Positions 24,798 through 33,262 of a stretch of DNA of 36,018 bases are shown here, one piece after another; within the stretch, counting starts at the first letter, position 1; the number at the start of each line of letters is the position of its first letter. Below the pieces are notes generated by a model. The model had not been told where the DNA came from. It ran no database searches and worked only from the letters and a program-made list of their open reading frames with translations. The translations under genes were made by a program, and so were the position numbers. Location of the stretch: NCBI GenBank assembly GCA_030039005.1, contig JASHQT010000430.1:1-36018 (forward strand). Direction: 5' to 3'. Origin of the DNA: Bryobacteraceae bacterium (GTDB lineage Bacteria > Acidobacteriota > Terriglobia > Bryobacterales > Bryobacteraceae).

Positions 24798-26228
24798 CTA
24801 CTGGCCCGGACGTCTGAGCAGCACGGCATTGAATTCCGGATCTGAGGCGGCCAGGACGTTCTTCGGAACGTAGCAATACCCCTGGTCGCCCCAGCCGGTT
24901 CCCCAGGAATTCTTGAGCGTAAAGAAATTCCCCACATAACCCACGATCAACATGGCGTGGCGTCCATGCCGGCCGGAGGGAGTTTCGGCGGCGTTGAAAC
25001 GGCCGTCGCGGCCGACGTCGGAGAAAGCAGTGCCGGTGTTCATGGAAACCTGCACCGGGCATCCGGCGCTCAGCACCTTCCTCACATCATCAATGCCAAT
25101 GGGCCAGGGAATGGCCTGCAGACGATATTTTTCCGCGTCAGAGGCGAGCTGCTTCTCGTTCTGCAGCGGAGTGGGCCGATCATCCGGCCATAGCTCCTGC
25201 CTGCAGGTTCCATGATCTACGAGCAGTTCACCCGGCTCGGGACCGCTCGCGGTGCCGTCGCCGCCCGAATACGCGTATTGATAATCGCGTGCGTCGCCCT
25301 GGAAGCGCTGGAATTCGAGCATGGTGAAGTTGGGCGAGAGCCGGGCCGCGCCGTTTGGATCGAGCTTCAGAATATTCCGCGACATCTCGTTAGCGTGCGT
25401 CCAGGCGAACGCCGCGCAACGGCTGGTCTGGCCCTGATCCGCGATCGGTGTGGCGTACTTGCGCAAGTCCACGGCGTCCTGCTCGGCGATGTTAGCGAAG
25501 GCCGGCGGAAGCGGCTGAGGCTCCACGCGCTCGCCCTTTTCCTGCACCGCCACGTCAACATTGCCCCAGTCGATGCCCGTATAGCGCGACATCAATAGCG
25601 CCAGCGCGGCTTGCGACAGCACGCCGAACGCGGTCAGGCGGCCGTCGCGCTCGAACAATTGCACGGTATCGGAAGCGCCGGGAACGATCTGATCGAACCC
25701 GCGGCCGAAAGCGGCGTCTTCGTACGGCTGAAATCCCTCGTCGATCTTCTGCTGAGTCAGCGTGTCGCCGAAGAAGGGATGGTCGCCGAAGAGATTCTCC
25801 GCCGAAGCCTCATAGTCGTCGGCCGTCCAGCCGCCGGTGTCATCCTCGAAATCCGCAGCTTCGGCGTTAGGGAAATCATCGGCCGTGGCAAAGACATCGT
25901 CGTCAACTGGCGGGAGGTCGTCTTCGGAGGCGAACATGTCATCCAGGTTGTCGTCATCGCCGCCATCGCCTTGATCGTCGCCATTGCCGTCCCCATCGCC
26001 ATTGTCGTCCCCATCACCGTCGCCTGCATCGCCGCCGTCCTGGTCGTCATCGTCCTGGCCGTCATCCCCGTTGCCGTCATCCCCGTTGCCGTTGCCGCCG
26101 TCGTCTTCGCCTTCGTCATCGGCCTGATCGTCGCCCTGATCGTCCTGATCGTCGAACCCACCGTCATCGCCGCCGTTGCCAAAATCTCCGAAATCGCCGC
26201 CGTCGCCAAAATCGCCAAAGTCGCCCAT
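24798..26228 (-). CDS. Papain-like (C1) cysteine protease with Asp/Gly-rich N-terminal tract
   Basis: This is a 476-residue protein. Residues 1-97 are almost only Asp, Gly, Asn, Gln and Phe at first (GDFGDFGDGG repeats), then DGDGDDNGDGDGNGDD; residues 98-140 remain acidic. The C-terminal half is a papain fold: Q265 and C271 in DQGQTSRCAAFAW (the same six-residue spacing as the papain oxyanion Gln and nucleophile), H424 in GRHAMLIVGY and N440 in LKNSWGTGWGDQGY. There is no signal peptide or membrane segment, so it would be cytoplasmic unless exported by an unusual route. The poly-acidic tract may bind calcium or act as a flexible inhibitory or targeting arm. GAGG four bases before the ATG supports the start. 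The frame and domain are clear; the substrate and role are unknown. Confidence 0.85.
   Translation of the reverse strand: MGDFGDFGDGGDFGDFGNGGDDGGFDDQDDQGDDQADDEGEDDGGNGNGDDGNGDDGQDDDDQDGGDAGDGDGDDNGDGDGNGDDQGDGGDDDNLDDMFASEDDLPPVDDDVFATADDFPNAEAADFEDDTGGWTADDYEASAENLFGDHPFFGDTLTQQKIDEGFQPYEDAAFGRGFDQIVPGASDTVQLFERDGRLTAFGVLSQAALALLMSRYTGIDWGNVDVAVQEKGERVEPQPLPPAFANIAEQDAVDLRKYATPIADQGQTSRCAAFAWTHANEMSRNILKLDPNGAARLSPNFTMLEFQRFQGDARDYQYAYSGGDGTASGPEPGELLVDHGTCRQELWPDDRPTPLQNEKQLASDAEKYRLQAIPWPIGIDDVRKVLSAGCPVQVSMNTGTAFSDVGRDGRFNAAETPSGRHGRHAMLIVGYVGNFFTLKNSWGTGWGDQGYCYVPKNVLAASDPEFNAVLLRRPGQ
25938..26228 (-). repeat. Low-complexity Asp/Gly codon tract
   Basis: About 97 codons are built from GAC/GAT, GGC/GGG and AAC/AAT triplets, with local near-repeats of GATGGCGAC and GGCGACTTT type. 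It encodes the acidic N-terminus of the protease. On the other strand the same DNA reads as Val/Ala/Ile codons. Confidence 0.85.
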
Positions 26229-26264
26229 AGAACCTCGAACGATGGTTGCCGACGAGACGTTCCC

Positions 26265-26285
26265 TTGTCAATCGGCGCTTGTCAA
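26265..26285 (+). promoter_or_regulatory. Direct repeat TTGTCAA, 14-bp phased, upstream of glnA
   Basis: TTGTCAA occurs at 26265-26271 and 26279-26285. It lies 61-81 bp before the glnA start. It may be a -35 element or a regulator site; a -10-like TATCCT is at 26308-26313 but the spacing is not ideal. No sigma-54 (GG-N10-GC) promoter was seen. Confidence 0.25.
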
Positions 26286-26345
26286 CCGCAGCGCTGCGAA
26301 ACAGTGGTATCCTAGCGCGGGAGTTCACACCAGACAGGAGGATGG

Positions 26346-27755
26346 ATGAATCCGCAGGAAGTTTTGGAGTTTGCCAAAAGCAAAGAAGTTCACCAAGTAG
26401 ATTTGCGCTTCACGGATCTGCCGGGATTGCAGCAGCACGTCTCCTATCCCATCAGCCAACTCACCCAAGACTCGTTTGAAGAGGGGTTCGGCATCGATGG
26501 TTCGAGCATCCGCGGTTGGGCGGCCATCAACGAGAGCGACATGTTGCTCATTCCGGACGCGAGCACAGCGTTTATCGACCCGTTCGGCGAGATTCGGACA
26601 CTGGTGATGACGTGCGACGTGATCGATCCGATCACGCGGCAGCACTACGAGCGCGATCCGCGCTGGATCGCCCGCAAAGCCGAGGCCTATCTGAAGAACA
26701 GCGGTATCGCCGACACGGCGTATTTCGGCGCGGAAGCGGAATTTTTCATTTTCGACAACGTGCGATTCGATCAGGATCAGCACTCCGGCTACTATTTCAT
26801 CGACGCCGAGGAGGGCCGCTGGAATTCCGGGCGCGAGCGCGAGAATCTGGGCTACCGTCCGCGCTACAAGGAAGGCTATTTCCCGGTTCCTCCCACCGAT
26901 CATTATCAGGACCTGCGCGCCGAGATGGTGGAGACGATGATCCGCTGCGGGATCAACATCGAGTGCCATCATCACGAAGTCGCTACCGGCGGGCAGTGCG
27001 AGATCGATCAGCGCTTCGACACGATGGTGAAATCGGCGGACAACATGATGCTGTACAAATACGTGATTCGAAACGTCGCGTATCAGTACGGTAAATCCGT
27101 GACGTTCATGCCCAAGCCGTTGTTCGGCGATAACGGCAGCGGCATGCACACGCACCAGAGCCTGTGGAAGGAGGGCAAGCCGCAGTTCTCGGGCGATGGG
27201 TACGCGGGCTTGAGCCAGCTAGCGCTGCATTATATCGCGGGGCTGTTGAAGCACGCGCGCGCTCTCTCGGCGATCATCGCGCCCACGACCAACAGCTACA
27301 AGCGCCTGGTACCGGGCTATGAAGCGCCAGTGAATCTCGCGTACTCGCGGCGAAATCGTTCGGCCGCCGTGCGCATTCCGATGTACTCAGCGAGTCCCAA
27401 GGCCAAGCGTCTGGAGTTCCGGCCGCCCGATCCGTCGGCGAATCCGTACATGGCGTTTGCCGCAATGCTGATGGCGGGGATGGATGGGATTCTTACCAGA
27501 GCCGATCCGGGCGAACCGCTCGACAAAGACATCTATGACCTATCGCCGGAGGAGATGAAGAAGGTGCCGTCCATGCCGGCTTCGCTCGAGGAAGCGCTGG
27601 GTTGTCTGGAGGACGATCACTCGTTCCTGCTGAAGGGTGATGTGTTCACCGAGGAGCTCATTGAAACGTTCATCAGCTACAAGCGCAAGAACGAAGCGGA
27701 CGCGATCCGGTTAAGACCGCATCCGTACGAGTTCGCGCTCTACTACGACATCTAA
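26346..27755 (+). CDS. glnA: Glutamine synthetase type I
   Basis: This enzyme makes glutamine from glutamate, ammonia and ATP, the main ammonium-assimilating step. It has 469 residues, the same as E. coli GlnA. Characteristic segments are [11 protein letters not shown], the Mg/ATP and glutamate sites [40 protein letters not shown], the [18 protein letters not shown] loop and [16 protein letters not shown]. Tyr397 in [11 protein letters not shown] is the adenylylation site, at the same residue number as in E. coli, so activity control by GlnE (gene at 29747) is expected. AGGAGG directly before the ATG supports the start. A 7-bp hairpin follows the stop. No feedback-insensitive or type III features are seen. 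Confidence 0.98.
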   Translation: MNPQEVLEFAKSKEVHQVDLRFTDLPGLQQHVSYPISQLTQDSFEEGFGIDGSSIRGWAAINESDMLLIPDASTAFIDPFGEIRTLVMTCDVIDPITRQHYERDPRWIARKAEAYLKNSGIADTAYFGAEAEFFIFDNVRFDQDQHSGYYFIDAEEGRWNSGRERENLGYRPRYKEGYFPVPPTDHYQDLRAEMVETMIRCGINIECHHHEVATGGQCEIDQRFDTMVKSADNMMLYKYVIRNVAYQYGKSVTFMPKPLFGDNGSGMHTHQSLWKEGKPQFSGDGYAGLSQLALHYIAGLLKHARALSAIIAPTTNSYKRLVPGYEAPVNLAYSRRNRSAAVRIPMYSASPKAKRLEFRPPDPSANPYMAFAAMLMAGMDGILTRADPGEPLDKDIYDLSPEEMKKVPSMPASLEEALGCLEDDHSFLLKGDVFTEELIETFISYKRKNEADAIRLRPHPYEFALYYDI

Positions 27756-27771
27756 CGCCGCAAAGCGGCGT
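27755..27771 (+). terminator. Hairpin directly after glnA
   Basis: ACGCCGC-AAA-GCGGCGT forms a perfect 7-bp stem beginning at the last base of the stop codon. No T run follows, so this is at best a weak or Rho-assisted terminator, or an mRNA-end stabiliser. Confidence 0.4.
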
Positions 27772-27833
27772 CTCGCTGGGGGGCTCGCATGCGCTCGCCG
27801 CGATTGGCTGCACTGGCACGTTGCGGACGCAAG

Positions 27834-28289
27834 TTACTGTCGTTGGAAGTATAGAGTTTCCGAGGGGCGGCCGCTGCGGTCGACGTGCAGCATCATCGTG
27901 CCGTCGGACAGCAAACTATATTGTTCCGTCGTAGTAATGCCTTCGTGTGTGGTGACCACCTCCAGCATGTCGCCGTGCCATTTTGCTTTGCTGCGGAATC
28001 CCGGCTCTTTAATGGTTGAGTTGTGGCGCGCATCGGTTGCCACGTGGCTCGTCACCGTCCGGTTGGCGTCCTCAACGCTGAAATTGCGATCCACAGTAAC
28101 ATTGCCTTCGCGGTCGTTGATCATCACCGTGCCGGACTCGATCGCGGGCTGCCCGTTCAATTCGCTGCGCGCCGGTATCAGTTGCCAGGTTCCGTTCAGC
28201 TCATGATGATGGGCCGCCATGGCCGCGCCCGCAAACACGACTAAAGTGACGGCTCCCACCAGGAAATTTCTACAGGATTTCGCCGACAT
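27834..28289 (-). CDS. Small exported protein of unknown function, beta-rich
   Basis: This is a 151-residue protein with a signal peptide (residues about 1-24; FLVGAVTLVVFAGAAMA, then AHHHEL). The mature part begins LNGTWQLIPARSELNG, a pattern common in small lipocalin-like or DUF-type secreted proteins in which a threshold-like strand opens with G-x-W, and continues as alternating strands (MINDREGNVTVDRNFSV, KWHGDMLEVVTTHEGITTTEQYSLLSDGTMMLHVDRS). I cannot name the family. The start at 28289 is chosen because AGGAGGTG lies just before it and it begins the signal peptide; a longer frame reaching 28556 runs into the divergent MFS gene. It shares a 56-bp divergent interval with that exporter. 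Confidence 0.75.
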   Translation of the reverse strand: MSAKSCRNFLVGAVTLVVFAGAAMAAHHHELNGTWQLIPARSELNGQPAIESGTVMINDREGNVTVDRNFSVEDANRTVTSHVATDARHNSTIKEPGFRSKAKWHGDMLEVVTTHEGITTTEQYSLLSDGTMMLHVDRSGRPSETLYFQRQ

Positions 28290-28345
28290 AGCACCTCCTG
28301 AGATTGATGAAAGCAAGTGCATGACCAACCCAGCGGGTTCTAACT

Positions 28346-29614
28346 GTGTCAACCTGTCAGTTGGAGGAATTGAAGACCAGTACCGGCTCGGCCGCGCGCG
28401 TTGCCTTCCGCTACCCCAATTTCCGGTTGTACATGACCGCGCGGTTTCTCTCTGTGATTTCCTCGGAGATGATTTCAGTGGCTGTCGGTTGGCAGATTTA
28501 CGGCTTGACGCACCGGCCGCTGGATCTCGGGCTAGTTGGCCTGGCGCAATTCGCACCCGGTGTGTTGCTGTTCCTGGTGGCAGGGCACACCGCGGACCGG
28601 CACGCGAGGCAAGCGATCATCCGAATCTGTTACGCGGCTTTTGCATTCTGCGCCGCCGGTCTGCTCATTTTCACCTTGCACGGTCTCGCATCAGTGTGGC
28701 CCATATACACGGTCCTGCTTGCGAACGGTACGGTGCGAGCATTTAACGGGCCGGCCGGCCAGGCGTTCCTGCCGCAATTGGTGAAGGCCGAACATTTCCC
28801 CAATGCCGTCACGTGGGGCTCGTCGTTCTTCCAAACCGCGACGATTCTCGGGCCTGTAGCCGGAGGCCTGATCTACGGTTTTGCCGGAACTCCCGCGCCG
28901 GTCTACGTATCGGCGGCTGTCGGGTACTCGGCGGGCTTACTGCTGGTATCGGCCATCCGGCTGCAGGTCGCGCCGCGCGTTTCAGTGGGTAGCGACGCGG
29001 GCGTCATCCTAGACGGGCTGCGCTACATCTGGCGCCAGAAGCTGATTCTCGGCTGCATGTCGCTGGACCTTTTCGCGGTGCTGCTGGGAGGCGCGGTGGC
29101 GCTGCTCCCGGTTTACGCCAGCGAAATCCTGCATATTGGGCCGAACGGGCTCGGCATCCTGCGGGCCGCGCCAGGCGTGGGTGCGGTCGCGGTGGCGATC
29201 CTGTTGGCGCATCATCCGCTGCGCCGCCGCGCCGGCATTGGCATGCTGTACTGCGTTGCTGGGTTCGGAGTGTTCACCATCGTCTTTGGGATTTCGCACA
29301 ACGTCGCGCTGTCGCTGGTGGCGCTGGTGCTCACGGGCGCGTTCGACATGGTCAGCGTGATCGTGCGCTCCACTCTGGTCCAACTCACCACGCCCGACGA
29401 AATGCGCGGGCGCGTAAGCGCGGTGAATATGCTGTTCATCGGAGCGTCGAACGAAGTGGGCCAGTTCGAATCCGGGATTACGGCGCAGTGGTTCGGAGCC
29501 GCGCCGGCGGTGGTCCTGGGCGGTGTGGGAACCGTCGCGATCGTGCTGGCGTGGAATTGGCTGTTCCCTTCGTTGCGGGGCGTGGATAAGCTGGTTAGGG
29601 AACAGCACGCCTGA
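28346..29614 (+). CDS. MFS transporter, EntS-like exporter family
   Basis: This is a 422-residue major facilitator of the MFS_3 type, with about eleven to twelve helices. The motif A loop between helices 2 and 3 is GHTADRHARQ; conserved elements include PNFRLYMTARFLSVISSEM at the start, VRAFNGPAGQAFLPQLV, NAVTWGSSFFQTATILGPVAGG and the helix 10-11 region LTTPDEMRGRVSAVNMLFIG. Family members export siderophores, macrolides or other small molecules by proton antiport, but the substrate here is unknown. The frame opens at GTG 28346; TTG at 28370 is another option and neither has an ideal ribosome site, so the N-terminal boundary is uncertain. It is divergent from the small exported-protein gene. 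Confidence 0.88.
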   Translation: MSTCQLEELKTSTGSAARVAFRYPNFRLYMTARFLSVISSEMISVAVGWQIYGLTHRPLDLGLVGLAQFAPGVLLFLVAGHTADRHARQAIIRICYAAFAFCAAGLLIFTLHGLASVWPIYTVLLANGTVRAFNGPAGQAFLPQLVKAEHFPNAVTWGSSFFQTATILGPVAGGLIYGFAGTPAPVYVSAAVGYSAGLLLVSAIRLQVAPRVSVGSDAGVILDGLRYIWRQKLILGCMSLDLFAVLLGGAVALLPVYASEILHIGPNGLGILRAAPGVGAVAVAILLAHHPLRRRAGIGMLYCVAGFGVFTIVFGISHNVALSLVALVLTGAFDMVSVIVRSTLVQLTTPDEMRGRVSAVNMLFIGASNEVGQFESGITAQWFGAAPAVVLGGVGTVAIVLAWNWLFPSLRGVDKLVREQHA

Positions 29615-29711
29615 CGAGAAGTACTACTAGAACTGGCCAAAGCCCAGCTTACGCGCAACTTTGGAGGGTCGCTGGCACTCTATAGAACAGGCAATCTAGT
29701 GCGCCGAAGGA

Positions 29712-29717
29712 TATAAT
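29712..29717 (+). promoter_or_regulatory. Consensus -10 box upstream of glnE
   Basis: TATAAT, 35 bp before the glnE start, matches the sigma-70 -10 consensus exactly. No clear -35 stands 16-18 bp upstream. Confidence 0.4.
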
Positions 29718-29746
29718 CAGTCTTGTAGACCAAGTCGTCTAAATGC

Positions 29747-32629
29747 ATGCCGAGCCTGCTCGAAACCATGCCCCGGCGCGCGTCCGCTCTCGCGCGCGAA
29801 GAGGCAGCCCTTCTTTCCCTGGGTCTTACAGACGAACAATCCAATCAGTTGCGAATGCTGTTCGCATCGGCGCCTGACGCGGATGCAGCCGTGCATTATC
29901 TGGTGAGTCTGAGACAAAAACGGCCTGACGCGTTCGCACGGCTGCTGGACGAACCGGCGCAGATGAAGTATTTCATCGCCGCCGCCTCCTTCAGCCGGTT
30001 CCTTTCCGAGGAGCTGTTGCAGAACCCGCAGTGGCTCGCCGAACTCAGAGGCATGAACCGGGTGCTGAGCGCGGCGGAGTACAAAAAACGCCTCGGGAAA
30101 TTCCTGAAACAGCAGCCGGAGGACAAACCGCTGGCGTTGTCATTGGCGTTGTTCCGGCGGCAGCAGATTTTGCGTATCCTGCTCCGAGACGTGTTGGGAT
30201 TGGGGAGCCTGTCGGAGACCGCGGAAGAGCTTTCGAACCTCGCCGATGCGATTTTGCACACGGCCTACAAACGGATTCGCGCGGACCTGGTGGCGCGGCA
30301 CGGCACTCCGCGTTACGTCGACGAGAACGGCGAGCGCCAGGAATGCGGGATGTCGGTGATCGCGCTCGGCAAGTTGGGTGGGCGCGAGCTCAACTACAGC
30401 TCCGACATCGATCTGATGTTTGTCTATGCGGCCAACGGCGAGACCGATGGCGAACATCCGATCTCAAGCAAGGAATTTTACAAAAAAGTAGCGAACCAGT
30501 ACACCGACCTGCTCTCCACTTACACGGCCGAAGGCTTGTGTTATCGCGTGGACTTGCGGCTGCGCCCCGATGGGCGGCTGGGCGAAGTTTGCATTTCGCT
30601 CGATGGCGCCAGGAGTTACTATCGAACCCGCGCGCGCGATTGGGAATTGCAGATGTTGATCAAGGCGCGCGTGGCGGCGGGTGATTCCGAGGCCGGCCGT
30701 GAGCTGCTGGACGCGGCCGAACCGTTAATTTATTCCACTACCCTCGATTTTTCGGCAGTGGAAGAGGTGTCGGCCACGCGCGAGCGCATCAGCGAAAAGC
30801 TAGCCAAACGCAAGCTGGCCAAAGACACGTTCGACGTCAAACTAGCACCGGGCGGTATCCGCGACATCGAGTTTCTGGTGCAGTGCTTGCAGCGGCTGCA
30901 CGGCGGGCGCGTTCCCTGGCTGCGCCACGGCGGCACGATGCTGGCTCTTTCGCGTCTCAGCCAGAAAGACCTGCTCTCGGCGGCCGAGTTCGGGCGCCTG
31001 GTTTCGGCTTACCGGTTCTTACGGAATCTGGAGCACCGGCTGCAATTCGCCGAGGACCGGCAAACGCATACGCTTCCCACCGCGCCGCGCGAGCTGGATC
31101 TGTTGGCGCGGAAGATGCCCGCCACTCAGCTCGGCAGCATTCCCACGGGCGAAAAACTGCTCCAGGATCTGAACGCGCACCTGGAAGCAGTGCGGGAGAT
31201 CTATGAGCGTGTGATTCACGCGCAGCGGCCCATCTACTATAGCTTGCCGCCGGCGGCCGCGCCACAGATCGAAGCGCCGGAAGTCATCGAGCCGGCCTCG
31301 AGCAACCTGATCCGGTTCCTGGATGAGCGCGCGCCGGCCCTGGCTCGCGTGGTTTCAAGCGTGCCGTTGCGCCGGGGATCGGGGGCCTTCGAACATTTTC
31401 TTGAAAAATTGATGCCGGAGTCGCGCCTGCTCACGCTGCTCGATTCCGACCCTCAGGTGGCGCGCTTCACCCTGGACATTTTCGAGCACAGCCCGTACTT
31501 CGCCGAAGAGCTGGTTCGCGTTCCGGAGCTGATCGAAGAATTTTGCCAGCTTCCCATTTCACCCGAACATTCGCATCCCGGCCATTTCGAGGATATTTCC
31601 GACCTGCGCCGCTACTTCCGCCGCGAGATGTTCCGCATCCAGGCCGCGAGCATGTGCCAGCGCGTGCCGGTATTCGAAACCCTCCAGCAAACATCCAACC
31701 TGGCCGACAACGCGATTGCGGCCTGCTACCGGATGGCGCTGGAACATGTGGCCGGGGCGCATCCGCCCGCGACGCCGGGCTACCAACCGGGCCAGCAACT
31801 TCTGGTGATCGCGCTCGGCCGGCTGGGCATGCGCGAGTTCGATCTGGCTTCCGATGCCGACCTGGTGTTCGCGTTGCCCGACGCCGATTACGAGGAGCAC
31901 GTGTTTTGGACGCGCGTGGCCGAGCGGATCGTGGACTTAATCACCGCGTACACCGGCGCCGGCGTAATGTTCACCGTCGACACCCGCCTTCGCCCCAACG
32001 GCAGTGCAGGCGCGCTGGTGCAATCGGAGGCGGCTTACAAAGAGTATTTCGATAAGCACGCCGAGGCCTGGGAAGGCATCGCGTACATGAAAGCGCGCGC
32101 GGTAGCGGGCGACACCGAACACGCCACGGCGTTTCTCAACGAGCTGCAGAAGGTGGACTGGCGGCGGTACGGCCAGAGCGGACGCTCGAAGAAAGATCTG
32201 CGGCAAATGCGCATGCGTCTGGAGAAGCAGCAAGGTCACGATTACCCGCTCAAAGCCGGACGCGGCGGATTCTACGACATCGATTTCTCGCTCCTCTATT
32301 TGCGCCTGAAAGCCGGCGGCCTGTTCTACAAGGTGCTGAACACGCCCGAGCGCATCAACATCATTGAAGCCACCGGCCACCTGGAGCGCGCCGACGCCGA
32401 GTTCCTGCTGGACGCGGCTACGTTCTATCGCGCCGTGGATCACGCGCTGCGCGTCTACTCCGGGCACGCCGAAGCCAGCCTACCGCATTCGGAATCGCAA
32501 CTGCGGGTACTGACGGAGCTGGTGCATCGCTGGACTCCCGAACATCGCAACGGGCAGCCGCTCAACGCCGAGCTGGCGAAAATCCAGAACCACACGCGCG
32601 AGATTTTTGACCGGCTGTTTGCGAGTTAA
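29747..32629 (+). CDS. glnE: Bifunctional glutamine synthetase adenylyltransferase/deadenylase
   Basis: This protein adenylylates GlnA at Tyr397 when glutamine is high and removes the AMP when glutamine is low. It has 960 residues, matching the 946 of E. coli. The two nucleotidyltransferase domains show ALGKLGGRELNYSSDIDLMF (about 206-225) and ALGRLGMREFDLASDADLVF (about 689-708), each with the G-S-D-x-D core. The linker holds FLVQCLQRLHGGRVPWLRHG and VRLDRRLRP-like segments (RVDLRLRPDGRLGE, VDTRLRPNGSAGAL). The start at 29747 (ATG) follows a consensus -10 box; a second ATG at 29768 is possible. The gene is a partner of nearby glnA but separated from it by two unrelated genes. Its stop directly abuts the convergent flavin reductase gene. 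Confidence 0.97.
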   Translation: MPSLLETMPRRASALAREEAALLSLGLTDEQSNQLRMLFASAPDADAAVHYLVSLRQKRPDAFARLLDEPAQMKYFIAAASFSRFLSEELLQNPQWLAELRGMNRVLSAAEYKKRLGKFLKQQPEDKPLALSLALFRRQQILRILLRDVLGLGSLSETAEELSNLADAILHTAYKRIRADLVARHGTPRYVDENGERQECGMSVIALGKLGGRELNYSSDIDLMFVYAANGETDGEHPISSKEFYKKVANQYTDLLSTYTAEGLCYRVDLRLRPDGRLGEVCISLDGARSYYRTRARDWELQMLIKARVAAGDSEAGRELLDAAEPLIYSTTLDFSAVEEVSATRERISEKLAKRKLAKDTFDVKLAPGGIRDIEFLVQCLQRLHGGRVPWLRHGGTMLALSRLSQKDLLSAAEFGRLVSAYRFLRNLEHRLQFAEDRQTHTLPTAPRELDLLARKMPATQLGSIPTGEKLLQDLNAHLEAVREIYERVIHAQRPIYYSLPPAAAPQIEAPEVIEPASSNLIRFLDERAPALARVVSSVPLRRGSGAFEHFLEKLMPESRLLTLLDSDPQVARFTLDIFEHSPYFAEELVRVPELIEEFCQLPISPEHSHPGHFEDISDLRRYFRREMFRIQAASMCQRVPVFETLQQTSNLADNAIAACYRMALEHVAGAHPPATPGYQPGQQLLVIALGRLGMREFDLASDADLVFALPDADYEEHVFWTRVAERIVDLITAYTGAGVMFTVDTRLRPNGSAGALVQSEAAYKEYFDKHAEAWEGIAYMKARAVAGDTEHATAFLNELQKVDWRRYGQSGRSKKDLRQMRMRLEKQQGHDYPLKAGRGGFYDIDFSLLYLRLKAGGLFYKVLNTPERINIIEATGHLERADAEFLLDAATFYRAVDHALRVYSGHAEASLPHSESQLRVLTELVHRWTPEHRNGQPLNAELAKIQNHTREIFDRLFAS

Positions 32630-33262
32630 TCAGGCCGGGCGGATCATATCGAACCGGTCCAGGGTGCGCGTGTAGCTCGGGCCACCCATGCGCCCGATGG
32701 CGCGCAGCTTGTCGGCATCAATGCGATAATTGTCGAACAGCGCATCGTCGACGTGGAAGCGGATCACTTCACCGAACACCAGATTCCCGCCGCTTGCCAG
32801 ACCACTCATCGAAAGCGTATAGAGCAGCCGGCACTCCATATTCACGTGGGATTCCGCCACGCGCGGCGCTTTCACCAGATCGCTCGGAACGGGAGTGAGC
32901 CCCGAGACCTGGAATTCGTCTACCTCGGGCGGATAATTGCCGGAACAAAGGTTCATCTGCTGCGCGAATTCTTCGGAGACGATGTTCACCACGAACTCGC
33001 GCGCCGTGCTGATATTGCGCAGCGTGTCTTTTCGATGCTCGGCGCGACGCTCGCCAGGCGCGTCAGGATTGCCGCGCAATGCGGGGTTGAAGACTAGAAT
33101 GGGCGGATTCGCGCTCGCGATGGTGAAAAAACTGAACGGTGCGATGTTGAACGTGCCTTCGGGGCTGACGGTCGAGACAAAGGCGATCGGACGCGGAACC
33201 ACCGATCCGATCAGAACCTTGTACACGCTTTGGTAATCCGTGGTCGCGGGGTCAACGATCAA
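32630..33262 (-). CDS. Flavin reductase-like (FMN-binding split barrel) protein
   Basis: This is a 210-residue protein of the flavin reductase family. The fold signature GSVVPRPIAFVSTVSPEGTFNIAPFSFFTIASANPPILVF covers the FMN-binding barrel, with the later CRLLYTLSM and GEVIRFHVDDALF strands. Members reduce FMN or FAD with NAD(P)H to feed a partner oxygenase, or bind flavin for other uses. The start is TTG at 33262, one base after the hmgA stop (TGATTG), with GGAGA before it, so it is translated from the hmgA mRNA. A link to aromatic ring oxidation is therefore suggested; homogentisate dioxygenase itself does not need flavin, so the true partner is unknown. The C-terminus abuts glnE. Confidence 0.9.
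   Translation of the reverse strand: MIVDPATTDYQSVYKVLIGSVVPRPIAFVSTVSPEGTFNIAPFSFFTIASANPPILVFNPALRGNPDAPGERRAEHRKDTLRNISTAREFVVNIVSEEFAQQMNLCSGNYPPEVDEFQVSGLTPVPSDLVKAPRVAESHVNMECRLLYTLSMSGLASGGNLVFGEVIRFHVDDALFDNYRIDADKLRAIGRMGGPSYTRTLDRFDMIRPA

Noticed and set aside
25611..26315. 234-residue plus-strand frame that looks like a multi-helix membrane protein
   Set aside because: It is the mirror of the Asp/Gly tract: GAC and GGC codons read backwards as GTC and GCC, giving Val/Ala runs. The hydrophobicity is an artefact of low-complexity DNA.
28290..28556. Upstream extension of the small exported protein at 27834
   Set aside because: It would run through the divergent exporter gene, whereas AGGAGGTG and a signal peptide mark 28289.
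29671..29690. TGGCAC considered as half of a sigma-54 promoter before glnE
   Set aside because: The second half (TTGCA at the right distance) is absent.
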